A DNA stretch of 64,000 bases from Candidatus Thioglobus sp. (GTDB lineage: Bacteria > Pseudomonadota > Gammaproteobacteria > PS1 > Pseudothioglobaceae): positions 1 through 64,000 of the forward strand of contig JAOMCO010000004.1 of the NCBI GenBank assembly GCA_028345055.1. Direction: 5' to 3'. How positions within the stretch are numbered: the first letter of the stretch is position 1; each line of letters opens with the position of its first letter. A program made the translations under genes and the position numbers. Under the pieces are notes generated by a model. That model was not told where the DNA came from, did not search any database, and worked only from the letters and a program-made list of their open reading frames with translations. Below are positions 39,976 to 49,449 of the stretch, one piece after another.

Positions 39976-41328
39976 TTATTTTTCTTTGCCTGCCCTAAGC
40001 TCTTTCCAACGCATGTAGCTATTTACTCCAAGCCACATGAATGGTTTCGGCATTAGCTTTTTAGGCACTTCTTCATCAACAAAGTCGGGCACCAGGCTAT
40101 TAATAGTGCCAGTAATTTTTTCAGCAGTTATTATACCGATCGCTGTTCCTTTTGCAGTTCCTAGTCCATTTTGACAGCAAGCAGAATAGACGCCGTCATC
40201 GACCTCACCTTGAGCAAAAACATTGTTAAGACTTAGGCAAAGCCTTCCTCCCCATGAATATTCCATAGACACTTTTTCAAGCATAGGAAAGCGAGCTTTA
40301 AATGATTCATCATGACTTTTAGTAGCTGAAACCATAAATGAATCTGAGGCCTCCATGCTTGGATTATATGACCACCTATTTCTAACTAAAATTCTACTAC
40401 CCCCCATTCCAGAAATTCGTCTTACTGATGAGCCCATAGCATCAGCTGAAGTTAATCCCCACTCTTGAGACCCGCCCAGTATGTTAGATTCATCTGAGGT
40501 CAGCTCTCTTGTTAAAGATGAGTAGGTAAAAATAGTCATGAGCCTATTCTGAAAGTATCCAAATCGCTCAACTAATCCGTTAACTGCTAATATAACTTTT
40601 GGACTTGATATTGACCCGAGGCTGGTTTTAGCTTTCCAAACCTTTTCTCCATCATGCCTTCCTTCATCTTCAAGGGAGATGACTGGAGAATTTTCGTAGA
40701 TGGTTACATTCGAGTTGTTAGAGACACCATTTGCTAGTCTCTGGATGTATAGTGCAGGCTGAAGCATGGCTGTTCCTGGGGTCCATAGGCCATTTATGTA
40801 GTAATCAATCCCAGTAAGATCTTTCATTTCTTGGGCGTCAAGCATTTTGTAACTTTCACTTGTCTTGTCTAAATGCTTAGCATAATCTGTATTGAATTTC
40901 ATTCCTTTTTTTGTTGCTGCTGCGTTCGTTTTTCCAACAAGTTGAATTGCTTCAGGCGGCATTTCGTATTCTTCTGAAGCATTCTTGGCAAATTCAATTG
41001 CAGAGCGATTAATAAGGGTTTGCTCGCGGTCTTTTTCGAGACTACCAAGGTAATCATCCGAGGCCAAGTTATGAGGTAGATCAATCATAAAGCCCGAGTT
41101 TCTCCCTGCGGGACCTTCTGAGATTTCACAGGCTTCGAGTACAGCAATTTTTGCCTCTGTATTGATTTGATTCAAGCGCCTGGCTGCAGATAGGCCAGCA
41201 AAGCCACCCCCGATAATCAAGTAATCTACATTGGTATTTTCAGAGAGCTTTGGATTAACCTTTCTTTTATGAAGGATTTCTTTCCAGCCTGTATCTCCAG
41301 GATTTTGAGGTAGCTTAATCTTATCCAT
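39976..41328 (-). CDS. FAD-dependent oxidoreductase (DAO/PuuB-like)
   Basis: VDYLIIGGGFAGLSAARRLNQ, EACEISEGPAGRNSGFMIDLPHN, C-terminal GVYSACCQNGLGTAKGTAIG. Confidence 0.85.
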   Translation of the reverse strand: MDKIKLPQNPGDTGWKEILHKRKVNPKLSENTNVDYLIIGGGFAGLSAARRLNQINTEAKIAVLEACEISEGPAGRNSGFMIDLPHNLASDDYLGSLEKDREQTLINRSAIEFAKNASEEYEMPPEAIQLVGKTNAAATKKGMKFNTDYAKHLDKTSESYKMLDAQEMKDLTGIDYYINGLWTPGTAMLQPALYIQRLANGVSNNSNVTIYENSPVISLEDEGRHDGEKVWKAKTSLGSISSPKVILAVNGLVERFGYFQNRLMTIFTYSSLTRELTSDESNILGGSQEWGLTSADAMGSSVRRISGMGGSRILVRNRWSYNPSMEASDSFMVSATKSHDESFKARFPMLEKVSMEYSWGGRLCLSLNNVFAQGEVDDGVYSACCQNGLGTAKGTAIGIITAEKITGTINSLVPDFVDEEVPKKLMPKPFMWLGVNSYMRWKELRAGKEK

Positions 41329-41336
41329 TGCTTCCC

Positions 41337-42083
41337 CTATGATTTTGGCAGACTAATCTTTGCCATCCTTCCTCCATCGACAGTGTAAACCTGCCCGGTG
41401 ACAAAACTTGATTCTGATGATGCAAGCCAAGAGACCAAGGAGGCAACCTCATCTGCTTTACCTGTTCTATTAAGGGGATGTATATTGCCAATATTATTTC
41501 TAAAATGTTCTGAATCTGGCATTGAATTAATAAATTCTTCGTTTAGCTCGGTATCTATCCATCCTGGGGCGACTGCATTGCATCTAACACCATCCTTTCC
41601 ATGGTCAATTGCTATTGCTCTTGTTAGGCCATGAAGTCCAGCTTTACTTGAGCAGTAAGCTGTATGGTTTGGGTTAGCCCCGATTCCTTCAATTGAGCCA
41701 ATATTGATAATACAGCCTTTAGATTTAATGAGAAATGGCATACAAAATTTAGCTAATAGAAAAGGAGCGGTTAGATTAACTGCTAAAGTTTGATTCCAAT
41801 TTTCAAGAGAAGTATCTTGTATAGAGGATTCATGCATGATTCCAGCATTGTTAATCAAAACATCAATGCGAGCATACTTTTCAATGATTTCATTTATGCT
41901 TTTGTGGCAGTCTTGCTCATTGCTTAAATCACACCCAAAAGAATCAAATAATTTTGAATTACCTCGTTGAATGGCACAAATTATTGCTCCTTCTTTCTGA
42001 AGACGCATAGCACAGGCTAGACCAATTCCTCTAGTGGCTCCAGTAATAACAATAATTTTATTAGTAAACGGCTTTTCCACCAT
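41337..42083 (-). CDS. SDR family oxidoreductase
   Basis: IIVITGATRGIGLACAMRLQKEGA, LINNAGIMHESS, YCSSKAGLHGLTRAIAIDHG, TGQVYTVDGG. Confidence 0.9.
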   Translation of the reverse strand: MVEKPFTNKIIVITGATRGIGLACAMRLQKEGAIICAIQRGNSKLFDSFGCDLSNEQDCHKSINEIIEKYARIDVLINNAGIMHESSIQDTSLENWNQTLAVNLTAPFLLAKFCMPFLIKSKGCIINIGSIEGIGANPNHTAYCSSKAGLHGLTRAIAIDHGKDGVRCNAVAPGWIDTELNEEFINSMPDSEHFRNNIGNIHPLNRTGKADEVASLVSWLASSESSFVTGQVYTVDGGRMAKISLPKS

Positions 42084-42828
42084 TAATCTCCACTAAGGAT
42101 CCACAAATGTATCGAGCTTCATCTGAACTTAAAAAAGCCACAACATCTGCAATTTCATCTGGTTCAGCTATACGACCTATTGGGACAGATTGATTTAATT
42201 CATCAAGAGCATCATCAGGATTTAAACCTCTAATTTTAAAACCAGTTCTTAGCATTGGAGTATTGACCTCATTTGGACATACCGCATTGATTCGAATATT
42301 TTGATGTGCGTGATCTCTTCCAAGACATTTTGTCATTGCTGCAAGGGCCCCTTTTGTTGTACAGTAAATTAGATGATTAGGTCCAGGATTGATGCCCCAG
42401 CATGATGATATGTTAACAATAGAGCCACCACCAGCTGCAGCCATTATAGGGATTGCTGCTCTAATCAATCTAAAGGGAGCTTCAACATTTATTTTCATTG
42501 ATAGCTCATAATCTTCATCATTAGTTTGAGTGATATCACCACGTCGCATCAATCCAGCATTGTTAATAAGAATATCAATACTGCCAAGTTTTTCTTTAAC
42601 CATTATTGCAATATTATCACAATATTTTTTATCTAAGAGGTCACCAGGAAAAACCATTGCCTTGCCATTATTATGGTTGATCTCATGGGCTAGTTTATTT
42701 GCTTGCTCCTCGTCTTTATCAGCAATTGCCAGAGTCATTCCTCTCTCAGCAAATTTAGTTACTATAGATTTTCCAATGCCACCAGTAGCACCAGTCACAA
42801 GAACAACATTTGATTTATCTTTATCCAT
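42061..42828 (-). CDS. SDR family oxidoreductase
   Basis: VVLVTGATGGIGKSIVTKFAERG, LINNAGLMRRGD, YCTTKGALAAMTKCLGRDHA, CGSLVEINGGKAVY. Confidence 0.9.
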   Translation of the reverse strand: MDKDKSNVVLVTGATGGIGKSIVTKFAERGMTLAIADKDEEQANKLAHEINHNNGKAMVFPGDLLDKKYCDNIAIMVKEKLGSIDILINNAGLMRRGDITQTNDEDYELSMKINVEAPFRLIRAAIPIMAAAGGGSIVNISSCWGINPGPNHLIYCTTKGALAAMTKCLGRDHAHQNIRINAVCPNEVNTPMLRTGFKIRGLNPDDALDELNQSVPIGRIAEPDEIADVVAFLSSDEARYICGSLVEINGGKAVY

Positions 42829-42831
42829 AGT

Positions 42832-44373
42832 TTAATGCTCTTGATTGAGCGCCTCCATTTTGGGAATCGTTATTTCCCTTTTTGCAATATAATCCAAAAG
42901 CTCTTCATCTTTTGCTTGGTCAAGTTTTGGTTCCTGGTAATCTTCAAGTAACTTTTTAGCTCCATTAAGACCTCGCTCAATTGTATCTTGACTTCCATCC
43001 GCTTGCCATTGTTCTATAGAATTATTGTCAAATAACTTAGGCATAAAAAAGGCTCTTTGAAAGTTGTCCATAGTATGCTGATGACCAAGGTAATGTCCTC
43101 CAGGACCAACATCTCTAATAGCAGCTAGCCCTTCTTCAAAGTCATCCCATCGAATTCCTTCAGCCATTCTATATCCCATTTCACACTGCTCGGCATCAAC
43201 CACAAATTTTGCCATTGAGCAGTGCATTCCTGCCTCATTCCATCCGGCAGAATGCCAAATATAGTTAGCACCAGATAGAAGGACTGCCATCATTGTTGAC
43301 GCACTTTCATATCCTGATTGAGCGTCGAATACTTTTGATCCACCTAGTGTGTTTGAGCTTCTCCAGGGAACCTTATAATGCCTTGCCATTTGACCAATCA
43401 TAAAATTCATTAAAGAAATTTCTGGAGTCCCCGCCATAGGAGCACCAGATTGCATTGAGACAGTAGCCAAGTAATGACCATATATTGCTGGTGCACCTTT
43501 GCGAATTACCTGAGTATAAGCAAGAGCTGATAAAGCTTCTGCGTTGACTTGCGCTACAGTTGGAGCAACACTTGCAGGAGTATTGGCTCCCCCAAGAACG
43601 AATGGAGAGCAGAGTACTGGTTGATTATGTGCTGAAAATACTCTTAGTGCTGAGAGCATTGTTTGGTCCCATACAAGTGGGGAGTTTCCATTAATGTTGC
43701 CAGTGACAACCGCATTATTGTCTATGAATTTTTCTCCAAAAAGAATCTTACACATCTCTATCACGTCCTCAGCATTCTTGCCACTACTAGTCATACCCAT
43801 AAAGGTCTTATCAGAGTGCTTCATGGATGAGTAAGTTATTCTAAGATGCCTGTGAGAAATTGCGTGATCCATCGGTTCAACAATATGATGAGCACTGGAA
43901 TGAATAGCAGGCAACATATGCGACAGTTTATGAAAGTTTGCTAAGTCATCAAGAGTAGGTAGGCGCCTGTTGTTTTCTAGGTCGGTGAGGAAAGGCGCGC
44001 CAGTCATAGGAACAAATATAGAGTTGCTGCCACCAATTTCTAATGATTTTTCAGGATCACGAGCATGCATTGTGATGCTCTCTGGAATAGACTTTATCAG
44101 TTCTCGAATGAGGCCTCTATCAAAGCGCACTCTTTCACCTTCTACATCAGCCCCAGCCTCTTTCCAGTGCTCAAGTGCAATTGGGTCATGAAATTCAACA
44201 CCAACCTCCTCTAAAATTGATAATGAAGCGTCATCCATTTTTTCTATCTGCTCCTCATTCATAGGTTCTGTAAGAGGGATTTTCCTCTCTAGTGTAGGAA
44301 GCATTTCGATTTTTACTTTGAGGCGGTCAGTTCTTCTAGCAGCCCTACCTAATCTCTCTGTTGGATTTGACAT
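42832..44373 (-). CDS. MttB-family methyltransferase-like protein (non-pyrrolysine), paralogue 3; likely start at 44373 (MSNPTERLGR)
   Basis: INGNSPLVWDQTMLSALRVFSAHNQPVLCSPFVLGGANTPASVAPTVAQVNAEALSAL; the N-terminal 42 aa of the listed ORF look non-coding. Confidence 0.87.
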   Translation of the reverse strand: MSNPTERLGRAARRTDRLKVKIEMLPTLERKIPLTEPMNEEQIEKMDDASLSILEEVGVEFHDPIALEHWKEAGADVEGERVRFDRGLIRELIKSIPESITMHARDPEKSLEIGGSNSIFVPMTGAPFLTDLENNRRLPTLDDLANFHKLSHMLPAIHSSAHHIVEPMDHAISHRHLRITYSSMKHSDKTFMGMTSSGKNAEDVIEMCKILFGEKFIDNNAVVTGNINGNSPLVWDQTMLSALRVFSAHNQPVLCSPFVLGGANTPASVAPTVAQVNAEALSALAYTQVIRKGAPAIYGHYLATVSMQSGAPMAGTPEISLMNFMIGQMARHYKVPWRSSNTLGGSKVFDAQSGYESASTMMAVLLSGANYIWHSAGWNEAGMHCSMAKFVVDAEQCEMGYRMAEGIRWDDFEEGLAAIRDVGPGGHYLGHQHTMDNFQRAFFMPKLFDNNSIEQWQADGSQDTIERGLNGAKKLLEDYQEPKLDQAKDEELLDYIAKREITIPKMEALNQEH

Positions 44374-44543
44374 ATTTAAATAACAATCAATACAATAAAA
44401 GTATCGTAGATTAATTAAATACTTAATGCAACAGTTTTTTTTCATAGAATGATGAAAAATACTATATCCACTTATAGGCTTATATTCTTGATATATCAAT
44501 AATTAAGAGTAAAATTTACCATTTTGAAAATTGAATTAAAATA

Positions 44544-45992
44544 ATGTCTAATCTTTCTAATAACTTCATAGCGGGCGACTGGGTTAAAGGCGCAAGTTCA
44601 ATATCTAATATTAATCCATCCAATACAAATGATGTCATTGGAGAATTTGCTCAAGCCAGTAACTCTCAATTAGAGGATGCTCTTAATTCAGCCCAAGTTG
44701 CTCAAAGACAATGGGCTTCAACAGGTCTAGAGCAGCGACAAGCGGTATTAATGAAGATTGGTGAAGAGATGATGGCGCGAAGTGCTGAGCTTGGTGAGCT
44801 CCTTTCTAGAGAGGAAGGCAAGCCTGTAGCAGAGGGCAAGGGAGAGGTTTACAGGGCAGGTCAATTTTTTACATACTACGCAGCTGAAGTGTTAAGACAG
44901 GGTGGAGATACAGCTGATTCAGTCAGACCAAATATTGAAATTGATGTTCGACGTGAACCTATGGGTACAGTCGCAATTATCTCCCCATGGAACTTTCCTA
45001 CTGCAACAGCGAGCTGGAAAATTGCTCCAGCACTAGCATTTGGCAATGCGGTTATTTGGAAGCCTGCTAACTTAACTCCTGCAAGTGCTGTTGCATTAAC
45101 CGAAATTATTTCAAAACAAGATATTCCAAAAGGCTTATTCAGTTTGGTAATGGGATCTGGATCATCAATCGGTCAAGCATTAGCTGAGAGCCCCAAAGTT
45201 CATGCAATCAGCTTTACCGGTTCCTATGAAGTAGGACGTCAGATTGCAAGTGCGGCAGCAAAAAATTTAACAAAGTTTCAGTTAGAATTAGGCTCCAAGA
45301 ACCCTCTAGTTGTTATGGATGATGCTGATATGGATGTTGCTGTTGCAGCAGCAACTGCGGGGGCTTTTGGATCTACTGGTCAAAAATGTACCGCATCTTC
45401 AAGACTGGTTGTACATGCCTCTATTCATGATGAATTTGTAGATCTTATGAATGAATCAACTTCAGCTCTCAAGGTGGGTGATGCTCTCCAGGAAGGAACT
45501 CAAATTGGGCCAGCTGCAAGTCAGCAACAACTCGACTCTAATCTTAGATACATGGCGCTAGCTAAAGAAGAAGGCTGTGAAGTCGTATGTGGAGGTGAAA
45601 AACTTGAGCTAGATAATCCTGGTTTTTATATGCAGCCAGCCTTATTAATTGGTGGAAATAACGCAATGAGAGTTAACCGAGAAGAACTTTTTGCACCGAT
45701 GGCATGTGTTATTAAGGTTGCAGACTATGATGAGGCATTATCTGTTGCTAACGATACTGATTTTGGGCTGGTATCAGGAATTATTACAAAGTCACTATCA
45801 AGAGCAAGCCACTTCAGACGTAATGCAGAAAGTGGTTGTGTTATGGTTAACCTTCCAACTGCTGGGACTGATTATCATGTCCCATTTGGTGGTAGAAAAA
45901 ATTCAAGTTTTGGCCCTAGAGAGCAAGGCAGTTATGCGAAAGAGCTTTATACTCAGGTCAAAACCTCCTATATTTTAAGCGGTAATCCATAA
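44544..45992 (+). CDS. Aldehyde dehydrogenase (succinate-semialdehyde dehydrogenase-like)
   Basis: AIISPWNFPTATASWKIAPALAFGNAVIWKPANLTPASA, FTGSYEVGRQIA, QLELGSKNP, GSTGQKCTASSRLVV. Confidence 0.93.
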   Translation: MSNLSNNFIAGDWVKGASSISNINPSNTNDVIGEFAQASNSQLEDALNSAQVAQRQWASTGLEQRQAVLMKIGEEMMARSAELGELLSREEGKPVAEGKGEVYRAGQFFTYYAAEVLRQGGDTADSVRPNIEIDVRREPMGTVAIISPWNFPTATASWKIAPALAFGNAVIWKPANLTPASAVALTEIISKQDIPKGLFSLVMGSGSSIGQALAESPKVHAISFTGSYEVGRQIASAAAKNLTKFQLELGSKNPLVVMDDADMDVAVAAATAGAFGSTGQKCTASSRLVVHASIHDEFVDLMNESTSALKVGDALQEGTQIGPAASQQQLDSNLRYMALAKEEGCEVVCGGEKLELDNPGFYMQPALLIGGNNAMRVNREELFAPMACVIKVADYDEALSVANDTDFGLVSGIITKSLSRASHFRRNAESGCVMVNLPTAGTDYHVPFGGRKNSSFGPREQGSYAKELYTQVKTSYILSGNP

Positions 45993-46978
45993 TGTCTCAT
46001 CCCTCATTATTTATTGACGCACTTCAATACAATAATTGGAGTGAGGAAATATTTAAGCAAATTAATCAAGGTGGGTTAAGTGCTGTTCACGTTACTATTT
46101 GTTACCACGAAGACTTTCAAGAGATGGTGCAAAATGTGGTTGACTGGAATCGTCGATTTAAGGATTTTTCGAATATGATTTTTCTAGGTCGAACTGCAGC
46201 TGATGTAATCAAGGCAAAGGAAGAGGGAAGAACAGCAATATTTTTTGGTTTTCAGAACTGTTCACCTATTGAGGATGATATTGGCCTAGTTGAAGTCTGC
46301 CACCAGCTTGGTGCAAGATTTATGCAGTTAACCTATAACAATCAAAGCCTTCTGGGGACTGGGTGCTATGAAGAAAATGACCCTGGTATTACTAGAATGG
46401 GTAAACAGGTCATCAAAGAAATGAATCGAGTTGGTTTAGTGGTTGATATGAGTCACTCCGCAGAAAAGTCTACTCTAGAGGCAATAGAAATTTCAGAGCG
46501 CCCTATTGCAATCACTCACGCCAACCCAATGTTTTGGCATCCTGCGTTGAGAAATAAGTCAAACGAAGTTCTTAAGGCACTTGGAGAGAGTAATAGTATG
46601 CTTGGTTTTTCCGTTTATCCTCACCACCTTAAAGATGGTTCTGACTGCACATTAGAAAGTTTTTGCAATATGATTGCTGATACAGCTGACATTATGGGCG
46701 TTAAAAATATTGGGATTGGAACTGATCTTTGTCAAAATCAGCCTGATAGTATAGTTGAATGGATGAGAAACGGCACATGGACCAATGATCGTGATTTTGG
46801 TGAAGGGTCAGCTAGTTTTGCAGGTTTTCCTAGTCAGCCTGAATGGTTTAAAGATAATCGTGATTTTGTCAATATTGTAACTGGACTTATATCCGTTGGC
46901 TTCTCAAATGAAGATGTTGACTCAGTCATGGGGAAAAATTGGCTAAACTTTTTTGAAACTTCTTTTGAATCTTTATAA
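45992..46978 (+). CDS. Membrane (renal) dipeptidase family protein, M19
   Basis: GRTAIFFGFQNCSPIEDD, GARFMQLTYNNQSLLGTGCYE, GLVVDMSHSAEKSTLEAIEISERPIAITHANP. Confidence 0.9.
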   Translation: MSHPSLFIDALQYNNWSEEIFKQINQGGLSAVHVTICYHEDFQEMVQNVVDWNRRFKDFSNMIFLGRTAADVIKAKEEGRTAIFFGFQNCSPIEDDIGLVEVCHQLGARFMQLTYNNQSLLGTGCYEENDPGITRMGKQVIKEMNRVGLVVDMSHSAEKSTLEAIEISERPIAITHANPMFWHPALRNKSNEVLKALGESNSMLGFSVYPHHLKDGSDCTLESFCNMIADTADIMGVKNIGIGTDLCQNQPDSIVEWMRNGTWTNDRDFGEGSASFAGFPSQPEWFKDNRDFVNIVTGLISVGFSNEDVDSVMGKNWLNFFETSFESL

Positions 46979-46986
46979 TTAGATTT

Positions 46987-48729
46987 ATGAATACAGACAC
47001 TTCAATTATTGATATAGATTCTGATTTTATGAGGTCGCCCGAAAAGGTCATGCGGCTTGAAAGAATGGGTTCATCATTCCCAACACGCTTAAGTTTTATG
47101 AGGACTCTTATTAGACGAATGTCTCGGGAAAATTGGAAATTTGAGAGAACGCGTCGAGAAGTTGATAAGGATGGTTATGGCTTAAGTGTTTATTCAGTTA
47201 CCACGCCTCATAGAACCTACTCCTTAGTTGGCTTTACACAGGAAATACCGGCTGAAATGAGAACTGATAGAGTTATTGCAGAAGTTTGGGATGCAACTTT
47301 TAACCTTTTTGATGGCGTGCCAACACAAGAGGATATTGATTATTTAGCACAAAATACCCCCAAGCAAGAGGCTGGTCGATATAGGCCTAGTGAGCTTGCT
47401 TTGGCAAGGGCTAATAAGAGTTTAAGAGTGTTTAAAAATGCTGTTGATTCATTATCGAAAGGTCATCAACCAGATATAGATTTATTAACATCTGTTGGTT
47501 ATTTAATGAGAACATCAGCAGTTTATGGGAGCGGTAAGTTTGGATGTGCAGATAGAGCTAAAATTGCTGATCGTGAAGAGTGTAAAGCGCCATTTCAAAT
47601 GGAGTTATTAACTGTTTATTTAATTCGGTGGTTTACGATTGACTCAGTTGAGGAGCTTGCAAAAGAAAAGGGTGGAAAAAAAGCAGTTAAACTTGATAAA
47701 ACTACTCGACAATTCATTGGAGTTGGAAATGCAACAGGTTTGGGTATGGCGCCATTTTTATTAAAACACCCAGCATTAATTCATAATTGGGTTGTTGCTA
47801 AAGAGACTGCATTAGCAAGAGTTAGGTCTATTGAAACTGCACTTCCAGGAACTCTTGAAGTTTTCTTAAAGTCTTTGCATCAGGTGAGCCAGCATGTTGA
47901 CGAATGGAATGTTGAAGATGAAGTTCAGTCAGAAAGAATCTCTCGTCTGACTGATGAAATTCAAGCTCTTAGCATGTGGTGTGAGAACGAATTAAATATA
48001 AGCAGGCCTTATCCATGGAATGGAATTTATCACTATGTTGAGGATAACTTCTCCTTAGAGTGTCAAGAGATGGTTGTTTCATTAATTATTGAACCTCATG
48101 GCACATTAGTAGATGATCTTGCTGAGACAATGTCAACAGAATTAATTCCAAAATTTAATGCTGAAATGTCATTGGTTCAATTAAAAGAGGTTGTTGAAGG
48201 CTTTTACCAATGGGCGACAACTATTGACTTTTCCTTAGAAGAGTCACAACATCATTTTTGGTATTATTCTGAGGATAAGTTAGAGCCTAGATTTGGCTCT
48301 AAAGGGGTAGATGATGGAGTTGAACAAGAGATGCCTCTTGCAATTGGAAGAGATGTCAGTGATCTCAATAAAGTTTTAATGGAGACATCTGATGATATTT
48401 CAATTAGTGAGTTTGTGATGAATTATCCAGAATTTAGGCATATCATTCGTCGAATTCAGAATACTTTTGTAAGGCCTTATTCTGAAGTACAGGATAATTT
48501 ATTAAGTCAATCTATGCGCCCACTAGACCTTTTAAGATTCAAGTTAGCATTCTTTGGTGCGTCAAAGTTTGACCCAAAGTCAGATTTATGGACTCGAATT
48601 TCAATGTATCAAGGTGCTCCAATGCCTGATCAATTATCGGAGCCAAATCATGACTGTTGGTCGTTTCCAATAGCTGGAAGATCTCAGTCATATCCGTGTA
48701 TAAATTGCACATGTCAAAAAACGGCTTAA
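46987..48729 (+). CDS. Conserved-looking protein of unknown function (580 aa)
   Basis: Long intact ORF in operon order; no family recognised; C-terminus ends SYPCINCTCQKTA. Confidence 0.8.
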   Translation: MNTDTSIIDIDSDFMRSPEKVMRLERMGSSFPTRLSFMRTLIRRMSRENWKFERTRREVDKDGYGLSVYSVTTPHRTYSLVGFTQEIPAEMRTDRVIAEVWDATFNLFDGVPTQEDIDYLAQNTPKQEAGRYRPSELALARANKSLRVFKNAVDSLSKGHQPDIDLLTSVGYLMRTSAVYGSGKFGCADRAKIADREECKAPFQMELLTVYLIRWFTIDSVEELAKEKGGKKAVKLDKTTRQFIGVGNATGLGMAPFLLKHPALIHNWVVAKETALARVRSIETALPGTLEVFLKSLHQVSQHVDEWNVEDEVQSERISRLTDEIQALSMWCENELNISRPYPWNGIYHYVEDNFSLECQEMVVSLIIEPHGTLVDDLAETMSTELIPKFNAEMSLVQLKEVVEGFYQWATTIDFSLEESQHHFWYYSEDKLEPRFGSKGVDDGVEQEMPLAIGRDVSDLNKVLMETSDDISISEFVMNYPEFRHIIRRIQNTFVRPYSEVQDNLLSQSMRPLDLLRFKLAFFGASKFDPKSDLWTRISMYQGAPMPDQLSEPNHDCWSFPIAGRSQSYPCINCTCQKTA

Positions 48730-49448
48730 CGATTTCATTAAACGAAGTTCTTTTTTATTTTACTCGCGCCGGGTTCGGAGTTAATGTACCTATCGGAGTT
48801 TCAGAGGATTTTGCCAGAGGCAATATCTGGATTGCACAAAATGGTTTTGATCCTTCCGACTGTAGCATTTTAGCTCTTGATAATTTAGATAGTCAAAAAA
48901 GCAGTCTCTCTATTCAGTTTGAGAAAAGTAAAGATGGGGGCCATCTTTTTTGTTCTGAAGATAAGGTTCTATCTGCAATTCAAGCGTCAGTAAGTTGTGT
49001 AGATTGGCTTGAATTTAATGGTCTTGATGGAGGAGAATTAAAAGTTACTCATGTAGACTGTCCATTATTGGTTGTTTCAGTCCTAGGCGCTAACCAATGC
49101 AGAGGGATTAAAGTGACATGGACTGATAGAAGTAAAAATCAGTATCAGGTTAATCTTAATGATGATACTAGTTGGGAAATCATTGCCTCATCAGAAGATC
49201 CAATCTTACATAGCAACTATGCCGATGTCATTATTTCTTCTTTGGATAGTTCCAATAAAACTTCTATAAGTAATGGGCACTTAAAGAAATTTAACATTAC
49301 TGAAGAAAAACTTAAAACTCTTAATAATGGCGTTAATGTTGGTGATAAATGGCCAGAAATTTATGAATATTTTTCTAGGTGTCTAGTCAAATCAAGTGCT
49401 GAATCTAGAGCATCTGGAGCTGGTGCTGGTTTAGTTGATAATGATTAA
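48711..49448 (+). CDS. DUF3726-like protein; likely start 48711
   Basis: N-terminus GLTISLNEVLFYFTRAGFGVNVPIGVSEDFARGNIWI resembles DUF3726; ATG at 48711 overlaps the 3' end of the upstream ORF. Confidence 0.7.
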   Translation: MSKNGLTISLNEVLFYFTRAGFGVNVPIGVSEDFARGNIWIAQNGFDPSDCSILALDNLDSQKSSLSIQFEKSKDGGHLFCSEDKVLSAIQASVSCVDWLEFNGLDGGELKVTHVDCPLLVVSVLGANQCRGIKVTWTDRSKNQYQVNLNDDTSWEIIASSEDPILHSNYADVIISSLDSSNKTSISNGHLKKFNITEEKLKTLNNGVNVGDKWPEIYEYFSRCLVKSSAESRASGAGAGLVDND

Positions 49449-49449
49449 A

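Noticed and set aside
44374-44499. 42-aa N-terminal extension of the 42832-44499 ORF
   Set aside because: The sequence is Cys/Tyr/Ile-rich and unlike MttB; MSNPTERLGRAARR at 44373 is a natural start comparable with the other paralogues.
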